From the NCBI GenBank assembly GCA_015680905.1, contig CM027380.1:51313001-51377000 (forward strand): 64,000 bases of DNA, given 5' to 3'. Position 1 is the stretch's first letter, and every line of letters begins with the position of its first letter. This DNA comes from Coptis chinensis (lineage: Eukaryota; Streptophyta; Magnoliopsida; Ranunculales; Ranunculaceae). Position numbers and translations under genes: made by a program. This document shows positions 22,345-33,069 of this stretch, piece after piece. The notes under the pieces are model-generated. The model was not told the DNA's origin. It made no database searches and was given only the letters and a program-made list of their open reading frames with translations.

Positions 22345-23115
22345 GTGATGTCGAAGTTAGCTATATGGAATGTCAGAGGCTTTAACGACCTTAATAAAGC
22401 AAGATATTTGAATATGTTTAGAAAAAAGAATAATTTATGTCTTTTTGGTATGCTGGAGACTAAATTAAGGATTGATAAATTTCAACTCATCAGTAATATC
22501 TGTTGCCCTTCATGGTCCTTTGTTAACAACTATAGCAGTAACCACAGTGGTCGAGTATGGTTAGCATGGGACCCTGGAGTTATCTCCCTAATCAAACTCA
22601 AGGAAACGGATCAGTTTATTCACTACCAAATTGAGCTCCTTCCTATATCGAAATCCTTTTGCTTAACGGTGGTTTATGCAAATAATTCAAGTGCTTCTAG
22701 GCTCAGTCTATGGAATGATATATGCAATATTCACAATGGCATACAAGGGGAGTGGTGTGTAGCAGGGGACTTTAACAATGTCCTATATTCCTTTGAACGC
22801 ATTGGAGGTGAAGCAGTGCATCCTATGGAGACTACACCTTTCTCTGACTGTCTTGTTGATCTTAAAGCTATTGGAGCTTTCTTCACATGGACCAACTTTG
22901 CGAGAAAATGGTCTAAAATTGATCACTATTTACTCAATTGCCATTGGAGCTCTACATTCTCTTACTCATTTGTTGAATTCATGCCTCTTGGTACTTTTGA
23001 TCACTCTCCCCTTGTCATTACTATTTTGAATAAAATCATTGCTAGTCCCCCTTTCAGGTTCAGTAACTTCTGGATTCTCCACCCTGATTTCGTGGCAATT
23101 TTCGTGTCCTGCTGA
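22345..23115 (+). CDS. LINE 2 endonuclease domain (256 codons)
   Basis: The intact frame from MMSKLAIWNVRGFND carries EEP-family motifs in order: Asn in WNVRG, Glu in MLETKLR, GRVWLAWDPG, GDFNNVLYSFERIGG, FFTWTNFARKWSKIDHYLL and FDHSPLVI (usual Ser replaced by Phe). These residues cut DNA for target-primed reverse transcription. The frame ends in a TGA after FVSC at 23113-23115, well before the RT, while the ORF2 reading resumes at 23171 in another frame. So ORF2 is broken even though this domain is open. Confidence 0.8.
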   Translation: MMSKLAIWNVRGFNDLNKARYLNMFRKKNNLCLFGMLETKLRIDKFQLISNICCPSWSFVNNYSSNHSGRVWLAWDPGVISLIKLKETDQFIHYQIELLPISKSFCLTVVYANNSSASRLSLWNDICNIHNGIQGEWCVAGDFNNVLYSFERIGGEAVHPMETTPFSDCLVDLKAIGAFFTWTNFARKWSKIDHYLLNCHWSSTFSYSFVEFMPLGTFDHSPLVITILNKIIASPPFRFSNFWILHPDFVAIFVSC

Positions 23116-23170
23116 AATGTGCAAGTGTATGGTAGTTCTATGTTCATCTTGACTCAGAAGCTAAAACTTT

Positions 23171-23593
23171 TTGAAGAACAAATTGAGAAGTTGGGCAAAA
23201 TTCTTTTGTTCAGACTTAACTAACCAGACAGAGGCTGCAAGGAAAAAGCTTAAATATATTCAGAAAGCTCAGCAGAGTAACCCAATGGATGTACTACTAT
23301 GCCATAGAGAAAAGGAAGCCAGGAATACACTTTGTCAACTTATTATTATGGAAGGTGAGGATCTCAGACATAGAACTAGATGTGATTGGATGAAGTATGG
23401 GGACAAATGCAATGATTTCTTACACAAGATGATCAAAGAGAGAAAGAGCATAAATCTTATTTTGGCTTTGAATGACACTGCTGGTGTTAGAAGGGAAGGT
23501 CAAGAAGAAGTTTCAGTAGCTTTTGTTGATTACTACAAAGGCCTATTGGGGCAACCTTCTTTAGCTTTCTGCGACCCTGCTTTTCTTGAGAGT
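23171..23593 (+). pseudogene. LINE 2 ORF2 segment between endonuclease and RT
   Basis: The frame reads KNKLRSWAKFFCSDLTN, then REKEARNTLCQLI, DWMKYGDKCNDFLHKMIKER and FVDYYKGLLGQPS, the linker that precedes the RT palm in plant LINEs. It ends at LES where the LTR of element A begins. No RT catalytic motif is present in the window. Confidence 0.75.
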
Positions 23594-24473
23594 TGATAAG
23601 AGCCCAAAACTATAGTTTTAATCCCTTAATAGTATTATATTTAGGCCAATTAAGTTTATAATAAATAAGAGTTAGTAATGTTTACATATTTTCATGTATT
23701 TAAGGTTTTTAAATAAATTATGTGAAGAAATACGTCATTTTTGCAAGAGAAAGGAGCCAAATTGCTTGCTAGAAAAGTTTTATGCTTTAAGCCCAAGTTT
23801 CAAGGAGAAAAAACCTTTTTAAAGCCTAGTCAAAGTTGGAAAGTCAAAGTCAATGCGGGCTGAAAAAGAACAAAAAAGTCAACAAAACTTCCGTAGGTCG
23901 TATCTTTAGACTCAGACCTCGGAATTGGTCCTATTATATGTCAAAACGACCGGATTGGAAAGAGCTTTCTAATGGGTTAAGCCTCAACCCAATCAAAGTA
24001 GTAAAAGTGGACGAAAAGGGTCTTGTAGTAAATTCCAACAAAAACCCTTTCTGGACTTAAGTAATTAGGTTTTGGACTTAATTTAGTGGCCCAAAACACA
24101 GCTCCAAAGCTCATGCACAAAAATATAAACCTAATCCTCTCCTATATAAAGAGGATGAAGGCTAAACTCTATTAACCCCTCTTCCTCATTAGTTAGTTTA
24201 ATTAGGTCTCTCTCCTTTACTTCTTCCCCTAATAGTTTAGTTTAACTTAGGGTTTATGTTATTAGCCTTTAGCCACCATTAAAATACCTTCAAGTTCTTA
24301 GTTTCAATTCAAAATAGGGTTTGATTCTCCGTATAAACAAGGAGATATGTAGGCAACCGCCAGGAGGTTTAACCCTGAACTCTAAATCATCTCATCCCTT
24401 CTCGATCAAGAAGAGAGCTCCTGAATCACAAGGCACAGAGGAGGATCAGGGGATAGTTAGAAAACCCCCTACA
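23594..24473 (+). mobile_element. element A: 5' LTR (880 bp) with Athila-like U3
   Basis: It begins TGATAAGAGCCCAAAACT and ends CCCCCTACA, followed by a primer-binding-site-like TGGCGCTATCTGTGGGG. A TATATAAA box at 24143-24150 divides U3 from R-U5. U3 aligns throughout with U3 of element B (36994-37545), while R-U5 (GGAGATATGTAGGCAACCG) is unrelated to B. The 5 bases before it are AGAGT; the matching right flank is not in the window. W-box-like GTCAA words cluster at about 23830-23880. Confidence 0.75.
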
Positions 24474-24478
24474 TCTTT

Positions 24479-24495
24479 TGGCGCTATCTGTGGGG
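24479..24495 (+). other. element A primer binding site
   Basis: TGGCGCTATCTGTGGGG lies 5 bases after the LTR. It resembles the TGGCGCCGTCTGTGG segment common at this position in plant Tat-type Ty3 elements. I did not verify the matching tRNA. Confidence 0.6.
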
Positions 24496-24557
24496 ATGAA
24501 AAGCAGGTAAACATTCGTTTCGAACGACTGATTAGTCTAAAAAACTCTTACCATTGT

Positions 24558-26230
24558 GATGGCAGGAGTAAAGAAAACAAAGGGTGGCGCTGCCACATGT
24601 AGCGTCGCTATCAGAAAAGAAGAGCACGAGGTGCTTGAAGAAGCGGTGAATGTCAGTCACCATGATACAAATAATCCCCTCTAAGAACCTACAACCAGCA
24701 CCGACAGACCAGCTGCTCCCTGTGCAGGCCCTAGGAATAACGCTTAATAGGAGCGTCAAAACGGTGTAGGCTCTGGGACAACAAAGAAGCAACCTTGAGC
24801 GAGAGTTGTAGTTGCTAAGGCATTTGTATTAATCTGACACAGGGAAGGAGCCACTCATCGATCTTGATGATGACAGCCTTCTAGAAGGCAGTCGTGCTAG
24901 GAACCCAAGGTGTGGGGATCTAGTTTGATGCGAATCATCAGAGTCAGAATATAGTAACTTTGATGAGAATTCGGATACAGCATCAGACCCAGGGTCAACT
25001 GACCAGGATCGTGATGTCGACCCTCGACACCGAAAAAGAACCCAGAACAAGAAACTTTCTACCAAGGAAAGTGCATGGGAAACTGAGAAGAATGATCTGA
25101 TCCTTCAGATGCATCGGATGACAGGTAAGGGGAGGAAAATGCAAAACTCCTTTGTTCAATCCGCCATAATGGGGGCAGGTAGATCCCTTTTCGCATCACG
25201 AATAATGAGAAAGCCATACCTCCGTGGGTATAGACAACCGAAGTTCAGTGTCTTTAATGACAAGTCAGATCCGGTGGATCACGTATTCAGATATCGTGCC
25301 ACTATGAGACAATATGAAAGGTATGACCACGTTATGTGTCAAGAATTCAAAGCTTCCCTGTCTGGATCTACGCTCTAGTGGTACCACAGGTTACCTGAGC
25401 GGCATATCAGGTCCTCAGAATAAATGTTTAGGACCTTTATAGGCAGGTACTCGTGCAACAAGCACCACCCAAAATGAATTGATGCACTGTTCAATATCAA
25501 GAGAAAAGATGGAGAAGCATTGAGGTCCTACATGCAACGATTCATGAAAATCTCAATTCAGATAAAGTCTTGTGATGAGCAGACTGCCATAATAGCTTTC
25601 AAACAAGGGTTGGATGAAAACAACTCCTTATTTGGGTCCCCCTCCCGGAAACCACCCCGTGATTTAAAAGAACTCCTAGACAGGGTTGAAACTCATGCAG
25701 GGTGGGAAGAGGATGTCCTGAACAGACGTCAAGAAGCAAAAAAGGTTAATCAGGCAACCACTATAGCCCCACGCGAGAGGAACGACAACTCTTCACCTCA
25801 AAAGCCAAAGAGAGACCGTCATCGTGTTCGCTGAAGGGCTGAATCCCCATCCAAGGGACAAGTATTCAGAGGGCAGTATCAAAATGTAACCAGTAATGCA
25901 GATGGAAAACCACAAAAGAAGCCATGAATGGAAGGAACTGAAGAAGCTCTCCCCTTAATGGACAAAAACTTTGCTCGTCTGAACAAAATGCCAGACGAGG
26001 TCTTGGACTCGATTAAGAACCAGAGTTATCTCAAGTGGCCAGCTCCACTCAAGCCAGGCTCCCTAGGTCCCAGAGACCAGAGGACCTACTGCAAGTTCCA
26101 TAAGAGTAAAGGTCACAGTACCCGAGCTTGTAGAGCCTTGAAAAATGAACTATAGGATTTGATTGAAAGGGGGTACTTGAAGCAGTTTGTAGCACACGAA
26201 TAGGCAAACGCAGTACAGCCCAAGGAAGTT
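24558..26230 (+). pseudogene. element A gag
   Basis: A likely start ATG at 24558 opens MAGVKKTKGGAATCSV. Stops interrupt the acidic N-terminus. The conserved core is at 25109-25834 (PYLRGYRQPKFSVFNDKSDP, then MRSYMQRFMKISIQI and TAIIAFKQGLDENN). A CCHC-like knuckle, YCKFHKSKGHSTRAC, lies at about 26090-26135 (C-x2-H-x4-H-x4-C, the variant usual in Tat gags). Gag forms the virus-like particle and packages element RNA. At least five in-frame stops or shifts make it non-functional. Confidence 0.75.
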
Positions 26231-26299
26231 AGTACGTTAGTTCAGGATCCCCCAGGTACTGGACCACTCAAGGGCTGGCTCCAGATAAATATAATTTCA

Positions 26300-26952
26300 G
26301 GAAAGGCAAGCAAACGAAATGTGCAAGTAACTGACATGGGTGCGTGGTATCAAATACGCATCGCCAAGCAGATGAGAGTCATGAATAGTGAGCTGACTAC
26401 GGGTGCTCAGGTCAACGCGGTACCCCACAAAAATTCGCTTATCTTTTTCACTGAGGTTGACAATCTTGGCATCTAGAGTCCACATGAGGATGTACTTGTA
26501 CTTACACTCCTTTTTGGAGATTATGACTTGCATCACATATTGGTTAATCCGAGAAGCTCAGCAAATGTGTTATACTATGATGTATTAAAAAAACTATAGA
26601 TTCCTGATTCTAAGATGGTTGCCACCAACTTTAACCTATATGGATTTAGCGGGGACAAAGTTCTAACAGTTGGGGAGATCCAACTACCCGTAGCTACTAG
26701 TCCGATAACTCTCATAATAAATTTTGTTGTGGTAAAAGCTAACACACCTTATCACATTATCTTGGGCAGGACCTGGCTGCACAGACTCCGCGCTATTCCT
26801 AGTACCTATCACCAATGTCTAAAGTTCCCTCATAACGGGAAAAATGAGACAATTAAAGGAGATCAGGTGGCTGCCAAAGCATGCTACGCTCTGGCGACAA
26901 AGCAGTCCCCACTCCCATTTGAACCAATGGAGGTGGGGCAGCCTGCCAAGTA
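26300..26952 (+). pseudogene. element A protease
   Basis: Shifted frames give YDLHHILVNPRSSANVLYYD near 26520-26580, where the aspartic protease D-[ST]-G triad has become N-P-R, then FNLYGFSGDKVLTVGEIQLP and YHIILGRTWLHRLRAIPS (26615-26953), the C-terminal flap and ILGR motif. The enzyme would cleave Gag-Pol. Loss of the catalytic Asp and Gly plus a TAG near 26474 show it is dead. Confidence 0.75.
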
Positions 26953-27049
26953 GCAATTACAGTTGGATCCACCTCTCCCGGATCTGGTCCCAAGAAAAGG
27001 GAGGATCCCCCCTCACTGGAGCCGTTAGAGGAAGTGGAAAATGTGGGAG

Positions 27050-28106
27050 GTAGCTCGCCAAAAACCACTTTCATCGGCTCCTTATTGAGTTTTGAAGAGC
27101 ACCAGGCTCTAATACACTTCCTCTAAGAACACAAAGTCGTGTTTGCTTGGTCGTTTGAAGAAATGCCAGGAATTGACCGCCATGTGGCATGTCACCAGCT
27201 CAATGTCCGCAGTGATGCAACCGTAGTCAAGCAGAAGCCGAGGAAAATAGGCGCTGATAGATCCAAAGCGGTAAAAGCCGAAGTCGAAAAGCTAAAGGCA
27301 GCTAATTTTGTCAGGAAAATCAATTTCCCTACCTGTATTTCTAATATTGTCCTAGTACGTAAGAATAATGGGGTCATGGAGAATCTGTATCGACTTCACG
27401 GATCTAAACCGCGCGTGTCCGAAAGACAGTTACCCTCTGCCACGAATTGACAAATTGGTAGATGTCATGGATGGACATGAACTATTATCTTTCATAGATG
27501 GGTCATCTGGCTACAACCATATCCCATTGCATGAGGAAGACCACAAGCATGCAAGTTTCAGAACTGAGGATAGTCTGTATTGTTATCAGGTCATGCCGTT
27601 CGGAGTAAACAAGATGATTCATGGGTTGATAGGCGACATTATGGAGGTGTATGTCAACGATCTCCTGATCAAAAGCCTGAGATGGGGAGACCATCTCTCC
27701 CATCTGAAACGTGCTTTTGATATTCTCTGGAAGTATCGCATGAAACTCAACCCCGAGAAATGTGCATTCTCCGTTTCATCAGGGAAGTTCTTAGCGTATC
27801 TGGTTACTAAGAGAGGAATCGAGGCCAACCCAGATTAGATCCGGGCGCTCATAGAAATGCCCTCCAATAAAAACATGAAAGAGGTTCAAAAGGTTATAGG
27901 TAGGTTGGCAGCTCTAAACAGGTTCATCTCCAAGAGTTCAGATAAGTGCAAACCTCTGTTTCAGTTACTGCGCAAGAATACCTCATTTGCATGGACGGTA
28001 GAATGCCAAAAAACATTCGATCAACTCAAAGCATACTTGGGGGCACCACCAATCTTGTCCAAACCAGTTGAGGGAGAAGTATTGGGTCTTTATCTCTGTT
28101 CATCTG
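27050..28106 (+). pseudogene. element A reverse transcriptase and start of RNase H
   Basis: Motifs in order: FAWSFEEMPGIDRHVACHQL, then frame 27368 with WRICIDFTDLNRACPKDSYP and FIDGSSGYNHIPL (first catalytic Asp kept), VMPFGVNK, EVYVNDLLIKS (the YVDD box reads YVND) and NPEKCAFSVSSGKFLAYLVTKRGIEANPD. About ten residues appear deleted after VMPFG. RNase H begins with PLFQLLRKNTSFAWTVECQKTFDQLKAYL. Element E interrupts the RNase H at 28107. The wording places the element in the Tat lineage of Ty3 retrotransposons. Confidence 0.85.
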
Positions 28107-28988
28107 TGTCACAGCCCGAATTTCTAAACAATAACAAAGTGAATATTTGAAATATAAATATCTCAAACATCACTAGGTTCACTTGTTTAAAAACCCAGAC
28201 TATGACGGAGAAACTACACATACAAACCCTAATAGCCGTGTCATAAAAGAAACAACTTAAAATAAAATAATCCCAATAATTATCCGAAATCTCTTTATCA
28301 AGCTTACATCCTTCCAAATAAAACATCAAACAACTCTCCAAATAAAATTCATCACTACCATGTTCTCATGCCATGAAAAAGGCAAAATACGTTATTACAT
28401 TCTTCCAACAAAGAAATCAAACCTAAAAGAAAACTATCAGACCGCTCCAGGCACGAATCACAATCACACGCCGCGGTTCCACTGCCTTCCACCTATGTTC
28501 CCAAGAACACACCCACGTTGCCAAAACAAAGCAAACATGGGTCAGCAAATTTGAATTTGCTGGTATGAGTAGACTAAACACATATAAACATATTAAACTT
28601 TACTTATCCAACTAACATTTTAAATCTATCACAACCTAAACATTCTCAGCTTGGAAGACAGGTAGTTCCGTCATCTCAAACGGCATAGTTTCTTCCCAAG
28701 CAAAACTTCCATATTATTAACCTCCATTTTATTAACTCATTCTAATAACTCCTTTTAATATCTAAATAATTAATTTTACACTTACCGATGTCCACACAGT
28801 ATAAAGGGTAGGACCAAGGCCCCTCACAAAAATATTATTAAGTCCTACCCTCCCAAAAAAAAAGTTAGAACTTGTATATATAATAGATGTAGATATTCTA
28901 TATGTATTCAAAGGTAAACCCAAGCACGCGCGTATAAACAAAACCATTTCTCTTATCAATTAATCAATTACTTTTCTTATACACCCAC
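28107..28988 (-). mobile_element. element E: partial 3' LTR (882 bp)
   Basis: It is nearly identical (mid-90s percent by eye) to 29053-29935. Homology stops at ACACCCAC (28988), where the PBS-bearing 64-bp segment begins. It is the 3' terminal part of the LTR, retained after deletion. Confidence 0.8.
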
Positions 28989-29037
28989 ATTCCACATCCG
29001 AGGATCACTTAGACTTTCCAACACTAAGCTAACCTAG

Positions 29038-29049
29038 GCTCTGATACCA
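29038..29049 (-). other. element E primer binding site (initiator Met tRNA type)
   Basis: On the minus strand TGGTATCAGAGC follows the LTR end after three bases. This is the classic complement of the 3' end of plant initiator methionine tRNA used by chromoviruses. Confidence 0.85.
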
Positions 29050-30079
29050 AAATGTCACAGCCCGAATTTCTAAACAATAACAAAGTGAATATTTGAAATA
29101 TAAATATCTCAAACATCACTAGGTTCACTTGTTTAAAAACCCAGACTATGACGGAGAAACTACACATACAAACCCTAATAGCCATGTCATAAAAGAAACA
29201 ACTTAAAATAAAATAATCCCAATAATTATCCGAAATCTCTTTATCAAGCTTACATCCTTCCAAATAAAACATCAAACAACTCTCCAAATAATATTCATCA
29301 CTACCATGTTCTCATGCCATGAAAAAGGCAAAATACGTTATTACATTCTTCCAACAAAGAAATCAAACCTAAAAGAAAACTATCAGACCGCTCCAGGCAC
29401 GAATCACAATCACACGCCGCGGTTCCACTGCCTTCCACCTATGTTCCCAAGAACACACCCACGTTGCCAAAACAAAGCAAACATGGGTCAGCAAATTTGA
29501 ATTTGCTGGTATGAGTAGACTAAACACATATAAACATTTTAAACTTTACTTATCCAACTAACATTTTAAATCTATCACAACCTAAACATTCTCAGCTTGG
29601 AAGACAAGTAGTTCCGTCATCTCAAACGGCATAGTTTCTTCCCAAGCAAAACTTCGAAATTTATTAACTTCCATCTTATTAACTCATTCTAATAACTCCT
29701 TTTAATATCTAAATAATTGAATTACACTTACCGATATCCGGCCAGATAAGGGTAGGACCGGCGTCCCCTCAAGACAAATATTATTAAGTCCTACCCTCCT
29801 GCAAAAGAAAGTTAGAACTTGTATATATAACATATGTAGATATTCTATATGTATTCAAAGGTAAACCCAAGCACACTCGTATAAACAAAACCATTTCTCT
29901 TATCAATTAATCAATTACTTTTCTTATACACCCACCCTTTAGTACCTACTCCACGATTTGCACTCCACACATTTGCCAAATCACACATTTCGTGTGCCTC
30001 TCCCAATCAATACCACAATATCATAGCCATCTCTGGGCTTTCATACACGTATTTCACAGCCTCATTGGGCACAAAAACT

Positions 30080-30390
30080 CAGGTCATTCATGGCACATTC
30101 AATGAATACCTTAGGTCATTCCCGCCACATTCAAGGAATACCTATCATATCACTAACGGGCCATTCATGGCACATTCAATGAATGCCCTGGGTCATTCCT
30201 GCCACATTCAAGGGATACCCAATCCTACATTCCCGTACACTCAAGGAATACAACTTACCCGCAAGGCGAATACCTTAGTTCCTCTTTAGGGCAGTTCACT
30301 ACAATCTGGTCATTCATGGCACATTCAATGAATACCCTTATATAACACTAACGGGCCATTTATGGCACATTCAATAAATGCCCACCTAAC
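30080..30390. repeat. degenerate tandem repeats with CATTCA...TGAATG hairpins
   Basis: GGTCATTCATGGCACATTC and similar units recur about six times with spacings of 35-60 bp. Each can fold through CATTCA/TGAATG arms. They lie inside the LTR of element E. Confidence 0.7.
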
Positions 30391-30724
30391 ATATGACATC
30401 ATCAGTCATAAAACTCAGTTCCAAAACTTGAGGCGTGGAGAGTTCTAAAAGGGTGCGGTAAGTTTTGTTTACGATTATTGTATTTTATTGAATAGATTAT
30501 TTCGAGAACGTAGGAATATCTTGATTCAATTATTTTTGGTTTACGCACGCGTTATTAATTTCATGAATGTATAAGTGTCAGAACGTTGTGATCGTAAAAG
30601 AACAAAAAATCCCACAGCAATAAATACACGTACACAAGTATATTTATAAAGGTCCTAGCCTAAGTCAAACATGCTAGTAGTCCTAGACTTATCCTAATAG
30701 ACCTAATCATAATTTTAAGAAAAA

Positions 30725-30840
30725 GTCAACTTTTCGGGTCAACTGGTCAAAGTCAACCCTGGTCAAAGTCAAAGTCAAAGTCCACTCTGGTCAACAGTCA
30801 AAGTCAGAGTCCACTCTGGTCAACAGTCAATATTGGTCAA
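30725..30840 (-). promoter_or_regulatory. array of 12 W-box-like TTGAC[C/T] motifs in the element E LTR
   Basis: Twelve GTCAA words in 116 bp are each preceded by A or G, so each reads TTGACT or TTGACC in the LTR sense. TTGACY is the core of the W-box bound by WRKY factors. The array sits within the LTR, which suggests stress-responsive transcription. It may also be just a simple-repeat expansion. Confidence 0.55.
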
Positions 30841-32024
30841 CCTAACCTAAACTCCAAAAACCCAAAAGCCCAAAGCACTAGGGCCCATAGTCTAACTTAA
30901 GTCAAAAATAGAAAATCAAAAAGTTAAAGCCTAAGCCCAACCCACGATTTCCGGGCCCAAGCCCAAACCAGACTTTACTGTTCATCTTCTTCTTCCTCCA
31001 GCACCTCTCCTCCACTCCAGCCACCACCGGCCATCCAATAAGACTCGTAGGTGTTACCTAACCAACACTATAAGGGATTCGGCCCAATCTCAAACTCAAC
31101 CAAGGGTCGTCTCCCTCACCAACGCCATCAGCTCTCTCCCTCGATCCACCACCACAAATTTCCAACCCCCAACACTTCTAATCTACTCGAAAATAACCTA
31201 CATCAAAACCCCTACTTCTTTAGTTCATACAAAAACCCAATTCACTGATTCCCCAATTCCTTCCTCAAACCGGATCTATAGTTCGACCTCCATTAACGCC
31301 CTATTCCCGAGCTTCAACTTCGCACTCTCCAGTGCACAATCAAACATCAACATCCAAATTCAAACTAACAATTAAACATCAACAATCAATTCAAACTAAT
31401 AGTATAACATCACAACAAAAATTCCAACAAAACAATTCATTCAACCAACACAAAACAGGACGATTTGGGTTCTGGTGACGACGCCAGTAACAACCAGTGT
31501 CAAGGCTTCGATAGTTAAATGCTCAAATTCGTCAGAATTTATCTACTGCAGTGGTTCAAAATCTAACCATTAACAGAGTAGGCAATATTGCAATTACAGA
31601 AAACGACATTTACTGATATGTTTAATCGAAACAAATAAAAGAGATATAATGTATTATGACTACTCACTGTTAAAATCGAACAGCCCGAACAGCTCCCCGA
31701 AATCGAAAACCTCCAAAGCCTGAAGTCGACAACGATCTTTCTTGTTCAAACCCCTTTTTTTCTCAAGAAAACTCTCACCTTTTTTTTTTTTCCTCCAAAC
31801 TCTACGTGAGAAAACCTTATTTTTTTCTAGTTTTCAAACCTCTCCTAAAAACCCGGTTTTAAACCGATCTACTTACTTTACGGGCTTTATCCTATCTACT
31901 TACTTACGGGCTTTTTTTTTTCTAACAACTGGATATCCTATTTCTGTATTCTATTTACATTATTATTATTATTAATATTTATATTATTATAGGAAAAATG
32001 CAATTAAAAAGACGGGGTGTTATA

Positions 32025-32340
32025 ATCTGACTACGGTATCAATTTGGTATTGATACGTGTGGACAAAAAGAAGGTTGAAAAACCTGTCTATTTCCTGAGC
32101 CGAACGTTCCTACCAGCAAAAACAAGGTATCCTAAACTCGAAAGAGTCGCTTTAGCCCTTGTTTTAGCTACAGAAAAATTGCGACCATACTTCCAATCCC
32201 ACACTATCAGAGTAATCACAGAGTACTAGTTTTGACTAGTCCTGGAAAGGCCAAACAGGTTAAGAAGGTTAGCTAAATGGTTTGTGCAACTATCAAAGTA
32301 TGATATTATCTATGTCCCACGAATCTCAGAAAAGGGTTAG
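32025..32340 (+). pseudogene. element A RNase H, right part
   Basis: After the ATCTG repeat the RNase H resumes: LVLIRVDKKKVEKPVYFLSR, then KTRYPKLERVALALVLATEKL. Taking the insertion and one ATCTG copy into account, the frame is the same on both sides. A TAG at 32226-32228 and a second stop near 32339 break the following connection domain. Confidence 0.8.
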
Positions 32341-32355
32341 GCACTAGCAGAGTTC

Positions 32356-32835
32356 TTGGGAGATTTCCCGATAACCTATACAGGGTACGACTCAACAACC
32401 CCCAGTTCAGATGATGGCACCCTGCCTAAATCTTTAATAACCTGTCCAGACCCATGGGAGTCGAGCTCTGGATTGCGACTATTTGTGGATGGGTCCTCAA
32501 ACGAGATAGGCACAGGAGTTGGAGCTGTGTTAGTTACTCCTGACAACATGCGATTGGAGAAATCCATCCGGTTAGGTTATAATGCCTCTAATAATGAGGC
32601 AACACTTGCTGGCCTCACCATAGCTCTTGACCTGGGTCTTACACATCTCACAGTTTTTAGTGACTCACAGCTAGTTGTGTTTCAAGTTGAAAGAGGATAT
32701 GAAGCCAGGGATGAACGAATGGCCAAATGCCTAGAACTGGTATGGGGACTTCAGGGCAAGTTTGAGAGTATTCAATTTTATCAGCTACCTCGATCAGAAA
32801 AACGACACGCAGATGCTTTGGCATATGTTGCCTAA
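32356..32835 (+). CDS. element A second (archaeal-type) RNase H domain
   Basis: The open frame of 159 codons contains LRLFVDGSSNEIGTGVGAVL, ASNNEATLAGLTIALDLGL, VFSDSQLVVFQVERGYEAR and EKRHADALAYVA. It keeps the Asp, Glu, Asp and His/Asp positions of a type I RNase H of the aRNH kind, an extra domain known from the Tat lineage. It would degrade RNA in RNA-DNA hybrids during reverse transcription. It is the best preserved pol domain of element A, but it is flanked by stops and cannot be produced as part of a polyprotein. Confidence 0.75.
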   Translation: MGDFPITYTGYDSTTPSSDDGTLPKSLITCPDPWESSSGLRLFVDGSSNEIGTGVGAVLVTPDNMRLEKSIRLGYNASNNEATLAGLTIALDLGLTHLTVFSDSQLVVFQVERGYEARDERMAKCLELVWGLQGKFESIQFYQLPRSEKRHADALAYVA

Positions 32836-33069
32836 ATGTTGGGCAACAACGAGTCTTGCTCCATCCCCATAGAGTTCCAAGACAAACCTAGTATCCAAGC
32901 ACTTACTACTTCAACAGTTTGTGTTATCCCAACCACCACACCAAATTGGATGGATCCATACAAGTCTTACCTCAAAGACGGAACACTTCTAGAGGATAAG
33001 AACATAGCAAGGCACCTGCTTGCAAAGGTACCACGATTCACCCTCATCAAAGATGATCTCTACAAATAG

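Larger units (their letters stand above)
21368..23593 (+). mobile_element. LINE 2: L1-type retrotransposon, interrupted by element A
   Basis: Better preserved than LINE 1. It holds the ORF1 C-terminal part with a zinc knuckle, a complete endonuclease reading frame and the N-terminal part of the RT region. It starts without the DUF4283 part, so it is 5' truncated. It is cut at 23593 by the TGATAAG end of the LTR of element A; its remainder would lie beyond the right edge. A small duplication repeats TTTTGCTAGGATATGTGTTG at about 21370 and 21419. Confidence 0.85.
28107..32024 (-). mobile_element. element E: Tekay-like chromovirus deletion relic
   Basis: It is flanked by the 5-bp duplication ATCTG (28102-28106 and 32025-32029). 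On the minus strand it consists of a full LTR (32024 to 29053), 64 bases with an initiator-Met-type primer binding site, then the last 882 bases of a second LTR (28988 to 28107). Its ends read TGTCACAGCCCG on the plus strand and TATAACACCCCG on the minus strand, the second decayed from TGTAACACCCCG. The internal coding region and most of the 3' LTR are gone. Confidence 0.8.
29053..32024 (-). mobile_element. element E: 5' LTR (2972 bp)
   Basis: This long LTR is of Tekay/Del style. It contains degenerate CATTCATGGCACATTCAATGAATG-type repeats (30080-30390), a dense GTCAA array (30725-30840) and pyrimidine-rich, plant-leader-like sequence (30970-31300). No coding sequence is recognised. Short open frames, including those shared with the partial LTR, are repeat artefacts. 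Confidence 0.75.

Noticed and set aside
22778-23029. 83-codon Leu-rich ORF, membrane-protein-like
   Set aside because: It is a frame-shifted shadow of the LINE 2 endonuclease.
24829-25065. minus-strand Ser-rich ORF
   Set aside because: It is opposite to the acidic N-terminal gag region of element A.
28360-28554. ORF duplicated at 29306-29500 as a conserved gene
   Set aside because: Both copies lie in the duplicated LTR of element E; identity reflects LTR duplication, not selection on protein.
29038-29049. tRNA-Met gene
   Set aside because: Only the 12 bases complementary to the tRNA 3' end are present, next to an LTR end. It is a primer binding site.
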